Position numbers and translations under genes: made by a program
Part shown: positions 33,201-41,809 of the stretch, in pieces
How positions within the stretch are numbered: the first letter of the stretch is position 1
How the letters are laid out: each line of letters begins with the position of its first letter
Notes under the pieces: model-generated
Database searches by the model: none
What the model was told of the DNA's origin: nothing
Seen by the model: the letters and a program-made list of their open reading frames with translations, nothing else
Assembly: GCF_042650565.1 (NCBI RefSeq)
Contig: NZ_JBHSBH010000004.1
Location: 372,001 to 436,000 of the forward strand
Direction: 5' to 3'
Length of the DNA: 64,000 nucleotides
From: Nocardiopsis_B sediminis
GTDB taxonomy: Bacteria; Actinomycetota; Actinomycetes; Streptosporangiales; Streptosporangiaceae

Positions 33201-35133
33201 CGCGGGACAGCGCGCCGATGGCGCGGCCCAGCTCTAACGGCCGGCCCACCGTGTCGGCCTTCCAGAACGGGAGCCGGCCCGGCCGCCCGGGAGCGGGGGA
33301 GACCAGCACCCGGTCGGCGGTGATGTTCTCGATCCGCCAGGCGCTCGCCCCGAGCACGAACACGTCGCCGACGCGGGACTCGTAGACCATCTCCTCGTCC
33401 AGCTCGCCCACCCGGGTGGGCGCCGCCCGCCGTGTGCCCTCAGGCGCGGCCCCGGCGCCCGCCAGGTGCACGACGTAGGTCCCCCGGTCGGGGATCGTGC
33501 CCCCGCTGGTCACCGCCAGGCGCTGCGCCCCCGGCCGGCCCCGCAGAGTCCCGCCGCCCGCACCCTCGCGGTCCCACACCACACGGGGCCGCAGCTCGGC
33601 GAACTCGTCGGAGGGGTAGCGCCCCGACAGCATGTCCAGCACCCCCGCGAGGGCGGAGTCGGGCAGCGTCGCGAACGGGGCCGCCCGCCGCACCAGGGCG
33701 GCCAGATCGGCCACGCCCCAGTCGTCCATGGCCGCCATGGCCACGACCTGCTGCGCCAGCACGTCCAGCGGGTTGCGCGGCATCCGCAGCTCCTCGATCG
33801 CCCCGGCGCGCATGCGCTCGGCGACCACGGTGCCGGCCAGCAGGTCACCGCGGAACTTGGGGAAGAACACGCCGCGCGAGACCTCGCCCACGTGGTGCCC
33901 GGCCCGGCCGACCCGCTGGAGGCCGCTCGCCACCGAGGGCGGCGACTCCACCTGCACCACGAGGTCCACCGCGCCCATGTCGATCCCCAGCTCCAGGCTG
34001 GAGGTCGCCACCACGCACGGCAGCCGGCCCTCCTTCAGGTCCGCCTCGATCAGCGCGCGCTCCTCCTTGGACACCGAGCCGTGGTGCGCCCGCGCGACCG
34101 GAGCGGCGCCGTCGCCGGTCCACGCCTGCCCGGCCTGCCCCATGACCTCGGCCGCGACGGCATCGGGCCGCGCCGGGGCCGCGCGCTCGGCGGCCAGCTC
34201 GTTCAGCCGGGCGCACAGCCGCTCGGCGACCCGCCGCGAATTGGTGAACACGATGCTCGACCGGTGCCGCTCCACCAGGTCGAGCACCTTCTCCTCGACG
34301 TGCGGCCAGATCGACGTGCGCGCCTTGGACGCGCGGTCGTCGGTGCGGCCGGGGGCCACCGCCGCCTCCAGCTCCGTCATGTCCTCGACCGGGACGGAGA
34401 TGCGCACCTCCAGGTGCGGCCGGGCGGGGGGCGCCACCACCGTGGCCGGGCGCGGCCCGCCGAGGAACGACGCCACCTCCTCGGGCGGCCGCACCGTCGC
34501 CGACAGGCCGATGCGCTGAGCCGGCCGGTCCAGGAGGGCGTCGAGCCGCTCCAGGGTCAGCGCCAGGTGCGCGCCGCGCTTGGTCCCGGCCAGCGCGTGC
34601 ACCTCGTCCACGATGACCGTCTCGACCCCGGCCAGGCCGTTGCGAGCCTGCGAGGTCAGCACCAGGAACAGCGATTCGGGGGTGGTGATGAGGATGTCGG
34701 GCGGCCGGGTGGCCAGCGATCGGCGCTCGTCGGCGGGGGTGTCGCCCGTGCGCACGCCCACCGACACCTGGGGCGGCTCCAGCCCGCTGTCCTCGGCGGC
34801 CCGGCGGATGCCCGACAGGGGCGCCCGCAGGTTGCGCTCGATGTCGGCGGCCAGCGCCTTCAGCGGCGAGACGTAGAGCACGCGGCAGCGCCGCGCCCGG
34901 TCCTGCGGAGCGGCGGGCGCCGACGACAGCCGGTCCAGCGCCCAGAGGAACGCCGAGAGCGTCTTTCCCGACCCCGTGGGCGCCACGACCAGGGTGTTGT
35001 CGCCCTCGGCGATCGCCGCCCAGGCCGCGGCCTGGGCCGGCGTTGCCCCGCCGGGGAACGCGCCGCCGAACCAGGCCCGCGTGGCACCGGAGAAGCGGGC
35101 CGTCGCGTCCGCGGAGGCATCGTCGGTGGTCAT
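30214..35133 (-). CDS. lhr: Large ATP-dependent DNA helicase Lhr
   Basis: Lhr is a superfamily 2, 3'-to-5' DNA helicase linked to DNA repair, with a very large C-terminal extension. At 1639 residues it is slightly longer than the mycobacterial protein. Visible helicase motifs are: I APTGSGKT (about 53-60), II DEVH, III SAT, IV/V SSLELGIDMG and VI QRVGRAGHHVG. The Lhr winged-helix and C-terminal domains follow. A low-complexity insert of about 90 Ala/Gly/Pro-rich residues around 1070-1150 separates parts of the C-terminal half. Mycobacterial lhr is DNA-damage inducible. No LexA box was seen at its start here. ATG 35133 (MTTDDASADA) is used; 35148 is possible. Confidence 0.94.
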   Translation of the reverse strand: MTTDDASADATARFSGATRAWFGGAFPGGATPAQAAAWAAIAEGDNTLVVAPTGSGKTLSAFLWALDRLSSAPAAPQDRARRCRVLYVSPLKALAADIERNLRAPLSGIRRAAEDSGLEPPQVSVGVRTGDTPADERRSLATRPPDILITTPESLFLVLTSQARNGLAGVETVIVDEVHALAGTKRGAHLALTLERLDALLDRPAQRIGLSATVRPPEEVASFLGGPRPATVVAPPARPHLEVRISVPVEDMTELEAAVAPGRTDDRASKARTSIWPHVEEKVLDLVERHRSSIVFTNSRRVAERLCARLNELAAERAAPARPDAVAAEVMGQAGQAWTGDGAAPVARAHHGSVSKEERALIEADLKEGRLPCVVATSSLELGIDMGAVDLVVQVESPPSVASGLQRVGRAGHHVGEVSRGVFFPKFRGDLLAGTVVAERMRAGAIEELRMPRNPLDVLAQQVVAMAAMDDWGVADLAALVRRAAPFATLPDSALAGVLDMLSGRYPSDEFAELRPRVVWDREGAGGGTLRGRPGAQRLAVTSGGTIPDRGTYVVHLAGAGAAPEGTRRAAPTRVGELDEEMVYESRVGDVFVLGASAWRIENITADRVLVSPAPGRPGRLPFWKADTVGRPLELGRAIGALSRELTGLDEPAALARAEGAGLDAWASANLVGYVAEQREATGYVPDDRTIVVERFRDELGDWRAVVHSPLGARVLAPWALVLGARLRERYGLDAQVVHGDDGIVVRLPDVQEMERAPRSGALAESLVLDPQDVESAVTAQIGGSALFAARFRECAARALLLPRRTPGRRMPLWQQRQRSAQLLSVAGRFGSFPIVLEAVRECVQDVFDVPGLTALMSDIAARRVRVVEVETQRASPFAQSLLIGYTAAFLYEGDAPLAELKAQALTLDSALLADLLGQADLRELLDPDVVAESEAWAQRLAPERWVSTRAGLPPPPPGAPEGDEGPDAAGDADAVRRAVEGTADLLRELGPLSTGEARERGVHPAWLRALASERRAIPVVIAGDRRWAAVEDAGRLRDALGTELPEWLTGAAPAPGGASAAPMGPGGTSAGTTGEGRAYSDTAGPEGALAGAAPSGGAFASTAEAFTAPVADPVGDLVSRYARTHGPFRAEEVAARFGVGRAVVLGALRGLAEADRVVEGGFRPGGRGTEWCDSEVLRRLRRRSVARLRREVEPVPQRALARFVPAWQHVAPPAPGAGRPGRLRGPDAVARAVESLRGAPVPASALESLVLPARVEGYTPALLDELTLSGEVLWAGAGPLGTTDGWVCLVPADMAGVLLPERGTLDLAPRHEAVLAALERGGALFFRDIADRVMREEGAAAFSDAGLVSAVWELAWAGWIGNDTLGPLRALLSSGGTAHRSRSRRPALPTRTGPPTVAGRWWRLPERDPDPTRRGHADASALLDRYGVVTRGPVTAEQDRRTRSGGPGGGFSAVYRVLRGFEEAGKARRGYFVEGLGAAQFSLAGAVDRLRSFAADADGDRPAMPPGAEGGSVDGAAEAPLVLAAADPANVYGAALPWPVSAGGTGRPGRKAGALVVLDAGALVLYLERGGKSALTFGSPPGTLARAATVLAAAVREGRVDSLTIERADGAPVFDTPLDAALVAAGFHPTPKGLRLRT

Positions 35134-35208
35134 GCCCCCAGTCTGCACCGCCGGGCCGACGGTTTCCGGGTGGCGGTCCGGGGACGTGCGGGAACGGGGC
35201 GCCCTGAA

Positions 35209-35237
35209 GTGACACCGCCGCTCAGGGCCCCGATACT
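35209..35237 (+). promoter_or_regulatory. Promoter of the DUF3046 gene
   Basis: GTGACA (35209-35214), exactly 17 bases, GATACT (35232-35237). The expected start falls at or next to the ATG at 35245, so the transcript may be leaderless. Confidence 0.6.
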
Positions 35238-35244
35238 TGAGGCG

Positions 35245-35439
35245 ATGAAACTCTCCGAGATGTGGAACCGCATGTACGACCAGTTCGGCGAGGGCTACGC
35301 CGAGAGCCTGGCGCGCGACTACGTGATCGACGCGCTGGGGTCGCGGACGGTGGAGCAGGCCCTCGCCGACGGCGTCAGCGCGAAGGAGGTATGGCGGGCG
35401 GTCTGCGACACGTTCGACATCCCCGCTGCATCGCGCTGA
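35245..35439 (+). CDS. DUF3046 family small protein
   Basis: A 64-residue acidic protein: MKLSEMWNRMYDQFGEGYAE, SLARDYVIDALGSRTVEQAL, then ADGVSAKEVWRAVCDTFDIP. This matches DUF3046, a family almost confined to actinobacteria and normally encoded just upstream of recA, as here. No biochemical function is known to me. Conserved tryptophans (WNRM, VWRAV) and the all-helical look suggest a small protein-binding domain. It is divergent from lhr and separated from recA by 327 bases. Confidence 0.85.
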   Translation: MKLSEMWNRMYDQFGEGYAESLARDYVIDALGSRTVEQALADGVSAKEVWRAVCDTFDIPAASR

Positions 35440-35528
35440 TACCCGCGGCCGCGTACCATCCGCGTGCGGTCCCGCCCGGTTCGCCCCGGTCCGACCCGCC
35501 GACGCCTCGCAGGCTGAGTGGGAAAAAG

Positions 35529-35542
35529 CGAACGGGACTTCG
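35529..35542. promoter_or_regulatory. Second, near-consensus LexA box
   Basis: CGAAC-GGGA-CTTCG differs by one base from the actinobacterial SOS box CGAAC-n4-GTTCG. Its centre is exactly 20 bp, two helical turns, from the perfect box. Confidence 0.5.
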
Positions 35543-35548
35543 AATCAT

Positions 35549-35570
35549 CGAACAGAAGTTCGGGTAGGGT
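35549..35570 (+). promoter_or_regulatory. LexA box and distal recA promoter
   Basis: CGAAC-AGAA-GTTCG (35549-35562) is a perfect CGAAC-n4-GTTCG SOS box. It directly precedes TAGGGT (35565-35570), a TAnnnT -10, so LexA would block the -35/-10 spacer. Confidence 0.85.
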
Positions 35571-35697
35571 AGCGCTGTACCGGAGCCAGGACGCGGCCCG
35601 GGGCACCCGGCGCGAACGCCTCCACCGGCGCGGCCGCCGGGCCCGCCGCCGCCCGTCGGTCCGGCGCCGTCCACAGGCCGGGCGGTGCCGTCGCCGA

Positions 35698-35720
35698 ATG
35701 TCCCCGCGACCGCGTAGCGT
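35698..35720 (+). promoter_or_regulatory. Proximal recA promoter, PafBC (RecA-NDp) type
   Basis: ATGTCCCCG, eight bases, TAGCGT (35715-35720). This keeps the TGTC core, the fixed 8-base spacing and the TAGnnT of the LexA-independent damage promoter TTGTCrGTG-n8-TAGnnT, with several mismatches in the upstream half. Confidence 0.45.
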
Positions 35721-35766
35721 CGCTCCCGAGATGAAGAAGAAGACACCGACCCAACAGGGGTTCCCC

Positions 35767-36910
<1,144 letters not shown>

Positions 36911-36918
<8 letters not shown>

Positions 36919-37633
36919 GCCGCGGGACCGCCGCGGCCCGTCCCACCGTCCGCCGACTCCTCCGGCCGGTCCACCCCGGCCGGAGGAGGGTCCGGCCCAC
37001 CTGCCCTGGTCGGACGGGGAGGCTTCGGGCCGCGCCCACCGGCCCGAGGGGGAGGCTTCGGGCCGCCCGTCCCGGTCGGCCAGGGGAGAAGCCGCTGCCC
37101 GGGCGTCGCGGCGTGACGGAGCTCTGACCACGGAGGACCCCGAGGCCAAGGCCCGCGGTATCTGCCTGAACATGCTCACCGCGGCGCCGCGTACCCGCGC
37201 CCAGCTCGCCCGCGCCCTGGAGCGGCGTGGTATCGATCCAGAGGTCGCCGACTCCGTCCTGGGCCGCTTCAGCGAGGCAGGGCTGATCGACGACGCCGCC
37301 TTCGCGGGCGCCTGGGTCGACTCCCGGCACGCCGGCCGGGGGCTGGGCCGCCGCGCCCTGGCCGCCGAGCTGCGCAGCCGCGGCGTCGACGACGACATCG
37401 TGCGCGACGCCGTCGACGACATCACCCCCGGCCAGGAGGAGGACACCGCCCGCCGCCTGGCCCGCCGCAAGCTCGACTCCACCCGCGGCCACGCCCCCGA
37501 GGTCCGCGTCCGCCGGGCGCTGGGCATGCTCGCCCGCAAGGGCTACGCCGCGGGCCTGGCCTACCGCGTGGTGCGCGAGGAGTTGGAGGCCGAGGGCGCC
37601 GAACTCGACCTCCCCGACCCTGGGCTCGATTAG
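36911..37633 (+). CDS. recX: RecA regulator RecX
   Basis: RecX binds RecA filaments and limits their activity. The three tandem three-helix repeats occupy about residues 75-230 (GICLNMLTAAPRTRAQLARA, LERRGIDPEVADSVLGRFSE, GLIDDAAFAGAWVDSRHAGR, RRALAAELRSRGVDDDIV). The first 75 residues are an Arg/Gly/Pro-rich extension not found in short RecX proteins. This extension contains a duplicated GEASGR motif from an 18-bp direct repeat in the DNA. ATG 36911 overlaps the recA stop by eight bases, so the two genes are coupled. Length is 240 residues. Confidence 0.92.
37016..37066 (+). repeat. 18-bp direct repeat within recX
   Basis: GGGGAGGCTTCGGGCCGC occurs at 37016-37033 and at 37049-37066, encoding two GEASGR copies in the disordered N-terminus of RecX. 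Confidence 0.85.
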
Positions 37634-37762
37634 CCGGCGAGCGGGGCCCAGGGCGCCGATCGCGACCATCGGCCGGGCCCACGGCACCGGCCTCGTCCCC
37701 GACCTCGGCCCCGATCTACCGGGCCGGGCGGACCGAGGACCCGTCAGGCGCCCGGCGCCCGG

Positions 37763-37794
37763 AGGCGCGATGCGGCTCAGGCGCGATGCCGCTC
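37763..37794 (+). repeat. 16-bp tandem repeat at the S9 peptidase stop
   Basis: AGGCGCGATGCGGCTC (37763-37778) is repeated with one change at 37779-37794, and a partial third unit follows. The second unit reaches into the peptidase stop codon region. Confidence 0.7.
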
Positions 37795-39853
37795 AGGCGG
37801 GATCGGGCGACGGCGCGCCGGCGGGGTGGCCGTCCAGCGGCGGCAATGGCTCGGCCACGAGGTCGGGCTCCGGCTCGGGCTCGCGGAACTCCGTCACCAG
37901 CTCGATGCCGGGCACGCCCGGGGCGGTGAACCCGAACACCTCACCGTAGAACGCCAGCTCCGCCTCCAGCGCGCGTTCCCGTGATTCCGCCGCCCGCAGC
38001 CCGTGGCCCTCGTCCGCGAACTCCAGGTAGGCGTGGCGGATGCCGCGCTCACCCAGCGCCCGGGCGAAGGCGTGCGCCTGGGCGGGCGGGACCACCGTGT
38101 CCAGCGCCCCCTGGATCAGCAGCACCGGCACCCCCACCTCGTCGGCCCGGTTGACCGGCGAGCGCTCGCGGTAGGCGGCGGCGTAGCCGGGCAGCGGGCC
38201 GACCAGGGAGTCCAGGAACCGCGACTCGAAGTCGTGGGTCTCCTTGGCCAGCCGCAGCAGGTCGGTGACGCCGAACAGCGAGGTGCCGCAGGCGAAGGTG
38301 TCGCCGGTGAGCGCCAGCAGCGTGGTCAGCCCGCCGGCGCTGCCGCCCCGGACGGCGAGCCGCGCGGGGTCGGCCAGGCCGTCGTCGACCAGGGAGCGCG
38401 CCGCCGCCGTGGCGTCTTCGACGTCGACCACCCCCCACTGCTGGTGCAGCCGCTCCCGGTAGGTGCGGCCGAACCCGATCGACCCGCCGTGGTTGACGTC
38501 GATGATCCCGATGCCGCGGCTGGTGAAGTACGCCTTGGCGAGGTCGGCCTCGGTCGTGGCGCGGGCGATGGGGCCGCCGTGGACCCACACAACGTAGGGG
38601 GCGGGCCCATCGCCGGTGGCCCGGGGGCTGGTGGGCGGGTAGACCGTGGCGTGGACCTCGGCGCCGTAGCGCCCGCTCAGCGTGACCGCCCGGGGCTGCG
38701 GCAGGTAGGCGGCCTCGGGCAGGTCGTCGCGCGAGCGCCGCAGCGTCTCGGTGGCGCCGGTGCCGGGGTCGAGCCGGACGAGGCTCTGCGGGGTCGCGGG
38801 GCCGGCCGCCAGGCCGACCACGGTGCCGCCGTCGGAGGCGAGGGTCTCCCAGGTGGTCAGCGGGGTGTCGAACGCGGTCAGTTCCGCGGTCGCCGGGTCG
38901 TAGACGCCGGGGCGCAGGTCGGCGCCGCCGTGCAGCGCCACGATCCGGCCGTCGGCCAGCCGCCGGTAGGGCGCCCAGCCCAGCAGGAACCCGCCGGCGA
39001 ACTCCTCCTCGGCCGGGTAGAGCGCGATCGCCTGCCCGGTGAGGCCGATCTCGTAGAGGTTCCACCACCCGGGCCAGTCGGAGACGAAGTACAGGTGGGT
39101 GTCGTCGCGCCAGGAGGGGTAGAGCACGGACTCCCCGACCCCGCCCTTGAGGGTGTACACCCCGCTGAGCGCTCCGCCGTCGAAGGCGCCGACGCGCAGC
39201 TCGGTGCCGTCCCAGGGCATGCGGGGGTGGTTCCAGGCGACCCAGGCCAGGTGCGCGCCGTCGGGGGACAGGACGGGGGAGGCGTAGAAATCGGCGCCGG
39301 TCACGAGTTCGGTCACGGCGCCGGGGTCGTCGGCGGCGTGGCCGGAGAGCGGCACGGACACGATGGCGCGGGTGGGGCGGCCGTCGTCGCCGTGGGCCTC
39401 GCGGACGCAGATGACGTGGTCGGCACCGGGGCCGAGGACCATGTCGGCGTAGCGCAGGCCGCCGCGCCGGGTGGGGACCGGGGTAAGCGGGACGGGCTCC
39501 TTGGTGTCCCGGTCCAGCAGGTACAGGCGCTGGTCGGTCTGGTCGGCGAAGACGATGCCGTGGCCGGCGGGAAATGCGCCGTCGCGGCGGGGGACCGGCA
39601 GGTAGGACCGCCCGCCGTATTCGTGCACGCGCGTGCGGGCGCTCCAAGGCGCGGCCAGCAGTTCGGTCAGGGTGCCGTCGGCGCCGCGCCGCATGACGGT
39701 GGTGCGGCCGTCCTCCTCGGGGCGGGACTCCTCCCACCAGATCTCCTCGCCCACGACAGAGGGGAACCCCAGCCGTCGTTCACCTCGGGCGACGTCGCTT
39801 GCAGCGATCGGCGATGGCCAGGCGCCGTACGGGGCCGTCACGCGGTCGGTCAT
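37793..39853 (-). CDS. S9-family prolyl oligopeptidase-like serine peptidase
   Basis: A cytoplasmic (no signal peptide) peptidase of 686 residues. An N-terminal beta-propeller (about 1-410; segments such as VLSPDGAHLAWVAWNHPRMP and YPSWRDDTHLYFVSDWPGWW) leads to an alpha/beta-hydrolase domain. The triad is visible as Ser in RGGSAGGL, Asp in IQGALDTVVPP and His in FADEGHGL. The C-terminus ends with an unusual Glu/Pro-rich tail (EFREPEPEPD). ATG 39853 (MTDRVTAPYGAWPSPI) begins the family sequence. ATG 39892 adds 13 residues with poor codon use but has TAAAGT five bases upstream, compatible with a leaderless start. Confidence 0.9.
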   Translation of the reverse strand: MTDRVTAPYGAWPSPIAASDVARGERRLGFPSVVGEEIWWEESRPEEDGRTTVMRRGADGTLTELLAAPWSARTRVHEYGGRSYLPVPRRDGAFPAGHGIVFADQTDQRLYLLDRDTKEPVPLTPVPTRRGGLRYADMVLGPGADHVICVREAHGDDGRPTRAIVSVPLSGHAADDPGAVTELVTGADFYASPVLSPDGAHLAWVAWNHPRMPWDGTELRVGAFDGGALSGVYTLKGGVGESVLYPSWRDDTHLYFVSDWPGWWNLYEIGLTGQAIALYPAEEEFAGGFLLGWAPYRRLADGRIVALHGGADLRPGVYDPATAELTAFDTPLTTWETLASDGGTVVGLAAGPATPQSLVRLDPGTGATETLRRSRDDLPEAAYLPQPRAVTLSGRYGAEVHATVYPPTSPRATGDGPAPYVVWVHGGPIARATTEADLAKAYFTSRGIGIIDVNHGGSIGFGRTYRERLHQQWGVVDVEDATAAARSLVDDGLADPARLAVRGGSAGGLTTLLALTGDTFACGTSLFGVTDLLRLAKETHDFESRFLDSLVGPLPGYAAAYRERSPVNRADEVGVPVLLIQGALDTVVPPAQAHAFARALGERGIRHAYLEFADEGHGLRAAESRERALEAELAFYGEVFGFTAPGVPGIELVTEFREPEPEPDLVAEPLPPLDGHPAGAPSPDPA

Positions 39854-39953
39854 ATCGAAACTTTGCAGTTCGTGGGGCGAATGGACTGACATGTCGACTT
39901 TAGTGGTCGAGAGCGGGTCAGCGGCAGTCCCGTGACCTGACGCGCACGGCCGA

Positions 39954-40020
39954 CTCCGGCCCGCGGGGAGGGCCGGAGACGCCGACGTCCCCGGCGCACG
40001 CGGCGGCGGGGACGTCGGCG
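39954..40020 (-). terminator. Double stem-loop after gluD
   Basis: Two hairpins in a row: 9-bp arms 39954-39962/39970-39978, and 14-bp perfect arms 39980-39993/40007-40020. The second starts 10 bases after the gluD stop. They probably end the glu operon and separate it from the peptidase gene. Confidence 0.75.
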
Positions 40021-40029
40021 ACCGTTCGG

Positions 40030-41070
40030 TCACGGCGTGGGCGGGCCCTCCGGCGTGGCGGAGGCACCGCCGTCAGCGGCATCGGGGCCGCCGGCCGCAG
40101 CACCGGTCGGTGCGACGTCAGGGACCCCCGGTGCCACCGTCGCCTTCGCGGTCGCCTTGCCGCGCCGGGCGTTGCGCCGCTCCAGCGCGATGGCCAACCG
40201 GCTCAGCGCGACGTTGATGACGATGTAGATGACGGCGCAGACGATCGCCGCCGGGATGACGTTCTGGAACCGGGTGCCGACCAGCGAGAAGCTGCGCAGC
40301 AGCTCGGGGAACGCCACGATGTAGCCCAGCGCGGAGTCCTTCAGCAGCACCACGAGCTGGGCGACGATCGCCGGCATCATGCTGGAGACCGCCTGGGGGA
40401 CCAGGATGAGGCCCATCACCTTGGTCTTGTTCATGCCCAGCGAATAGGCGGCCTCGGACTGGCCCTTGGGCACCGAGTTGATGCCGGCCCGGAACACCTC
40501 GGCCAGGACCGACCCGTTGTACAGGGTCAGGCCCACGATGACCGCGGTGAGCGGGTCGACCACGAACGTGCCGAACGGCACCCCCAGCAGCTGGTTGGCC
40601 GCCAGCGGCGACGCCAGGGCGAAGAAGATCAGCATGAGTAGCGGGATGCCGCGGAAGAACTCCACGACCGCGCCGCAGACCCACCGGATCACCTTGTGGT
40701 CGGAGAGCCGGCCGATGCCGAACACCAGGCCGAACACCAGGGCGAGGACGATCGACACGCCCGCGGCCTGGAGGGTGGCCAGCATGCCCGGCAGGACCAT
40801 GCCGGTCCACAGGGCCGGGTCGAGGAACGGCTCCCACTTGGGGCCCGCCCACTGCCCGGTTTCGCTGACCCGCCACACATCGGGCGTGAGGAGCGCGCCC
40901 GGGTCGGCGCTCACGGCCTCCCAGGTCTGGTTGAACCCGAGGTAGACCCACGCCGCGAAGGCCGCGCCGAGGAGGAGCGCCCCCACGCTGTAGATGCGCT
41001 GGCGGGCCACCGCCTTGGGGCCCGGGGTGTCGAAGAGGCGGCTGGGTTCCTTCGCTTGCAGGATGCTCAC
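40030..41070 (-). CDS. gluD: Glutamate-type ABC transporter permease GluD
   Basis: The second permease of a polar amino acid importer (346 residues). An N-terminal helix and an outside loop of about 70 residues (YLGFNQTWEAVSADPG) precede the HisM-type core. The EAA loop reads NSVPKGQSEAAYSLGMNKTK. The last 40 residues are an Ala/Gly/Pro-rich cytoplasmic tail. GTG 41070 overlaps the gluC stop (GTGA). The operon order gluA-B-C-D, read leftward, matches the glutamate uptake system of Corynebacterium and Streptomyces near recA-recX. Confidence 0.92.
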   Translation of the reverse strand: MSILQAKEPSRLFDTPGPKAVARQRIYSVGALLLGAAFAAWVYLGFNQTWEAVSADPGALLTPDVWRVSETGQWAGPKWEPFLDPALWTGMVLPGMLATLQAAGVSIVLALVFGLVFGIGRLSDHKVIRWVCGAVVEFFRGIPLLMLIFFALASPLAANQLLGVPFGTFVVDPLTAVIVGLTLYNGSVLAEVFRAGINSVPKGQSEAAYSLGMNKTKVMGLILVPQAVSSMMPAIVAQLVVLLKDSALGYIVAFPELLRSFSLVGTRFQNVIPAAIVCAVIYIVINVALSRLAIALERRNARRGKATAKATVAPGVPDVAPTGAAAGGPDAADGGASATPEGPPTP

Positions 41071-41741
41071 CGTGCCACCGCCAGTCGCTTGCTCATCCAG
41101 CCGAAGATCCAGCCCATGGGCAGGCACAGGACGAGGAACCCGAGCGCGAAGCCGACGAACGTCGGCACGACCGGCACCACGCCCTGGTCGAACATGAGCT
41201 TCATCTGACGCGATGCCTCCTGGACGCCCAGGCCCGCCACCGACGCCACGGTGGTGTTCTTGGTCAGGGCGATCAGGACGCTGCCCAGCGGGCCGATCAC
41301 CGAACGCAGCGCCTGCGGCAGCACGATCAGCCGCATGTTCTGCATGAACGTCAGGCCGAGTGAGCGCGCCGCCTCGATCTGGCCGAACGGGATGGTGTTG
41401 ATGCCCGCCCGCAGCGCCTCGGAGACGAAGCACGCGGTGTAGGCGGACAGCCCCAGAACGGCCAGCCAGTAGACGTTCCACTCCACGCTCTCGGCGAAGC
41501 TCAGCCCGAGGGCGCTGTTGAGCCCCAGGCCGCAGAAGAGCAGCACCAGCGTGAGCGGCGTGTTGCGGATGGCCTCGACGTAGACCGTTGCCATGAGCCG
41601 CAGCAGCGGCACGGGCGAGACCCGCATGGCCGTGAGGACGAGGCCGAGGAGGAACGAGAATAATGCGCTGATCGCGGTCAGCCGCACCGTCCAGGAGAAC
41701 CCCTCCAGGACGGCGTCTGAGTTGTCGAGAAAGGCTTCCAT
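41067..41741 (-). CDS. gluC: Glutamate-type ABC transporter permease GluC
   Basis: The first permease of the importer (224 residues), with five or so hydrophobic helices. The EAA loop is NTIPFGQIEAARSLGLTFMQ. It begins MEAFLDNSDAVLEGFSWTVR and ends in FGWMSKRLAVAR, as in HisQ/GluC proteins. It follows gluB after 68 bases that contain a stem-loop, and overlaps gluD by four bases. Confidence 0.93.
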   Translation of the reverse strand: MEAFLDNSDAVLEGFSWTVRLTAISALFSFLLGLVLTAMRVSPVPLLRLMATVYVEAIRNTPLTLVLLFCGLGLNSALGLSFAESVEWNVYWLAVLGLSAYTACFVSEALRAGINTIPFGQIEAARSLGLTFMQNMRLIVLPQALRSVIGPLGSVLIALTKNTTVASVAGLGVQEASRQMKLMFDQGVVPVVPTFVGFALGFLVLCLPMGWIFGWMSKRLAVAR

Positions 41742-41760
41742 GTGTCCAAGCCGTTCAAGA

Positions 41761-41794
41761 TGGCCGCCCGGGGACGCGGGTCACCGGGCGGCCA
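41761..41794 (-). promoter_or_regulatory. Intercistronic stem-loop gluB-gluC
   Basis: 11-bp perfect arms (41761-41771 and 41784-41794) with a 12-base loop lie just after the gluB stop. Such elements often protect or partly terminate transcripts so that the binding protein is made in excess over the permeases. Confidence 0.6.
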
Positions 41795-41809
41795 CAGGCG
41801 GGCGGATGG

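Larger units (their letters stand above)
35440..35766 (+). other. recA control region
   Basis: These 327 bases hold no gene but carry two groups of damage-control signals, annotated separately: two LexA-like boxes near 35529-35562 with a -10 at 35565-35570, and a second promoter at 35698-35720 close to the gene. A ribosome site AGGGG lies seven bases before the recA GTG. Confidence 0.7.
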
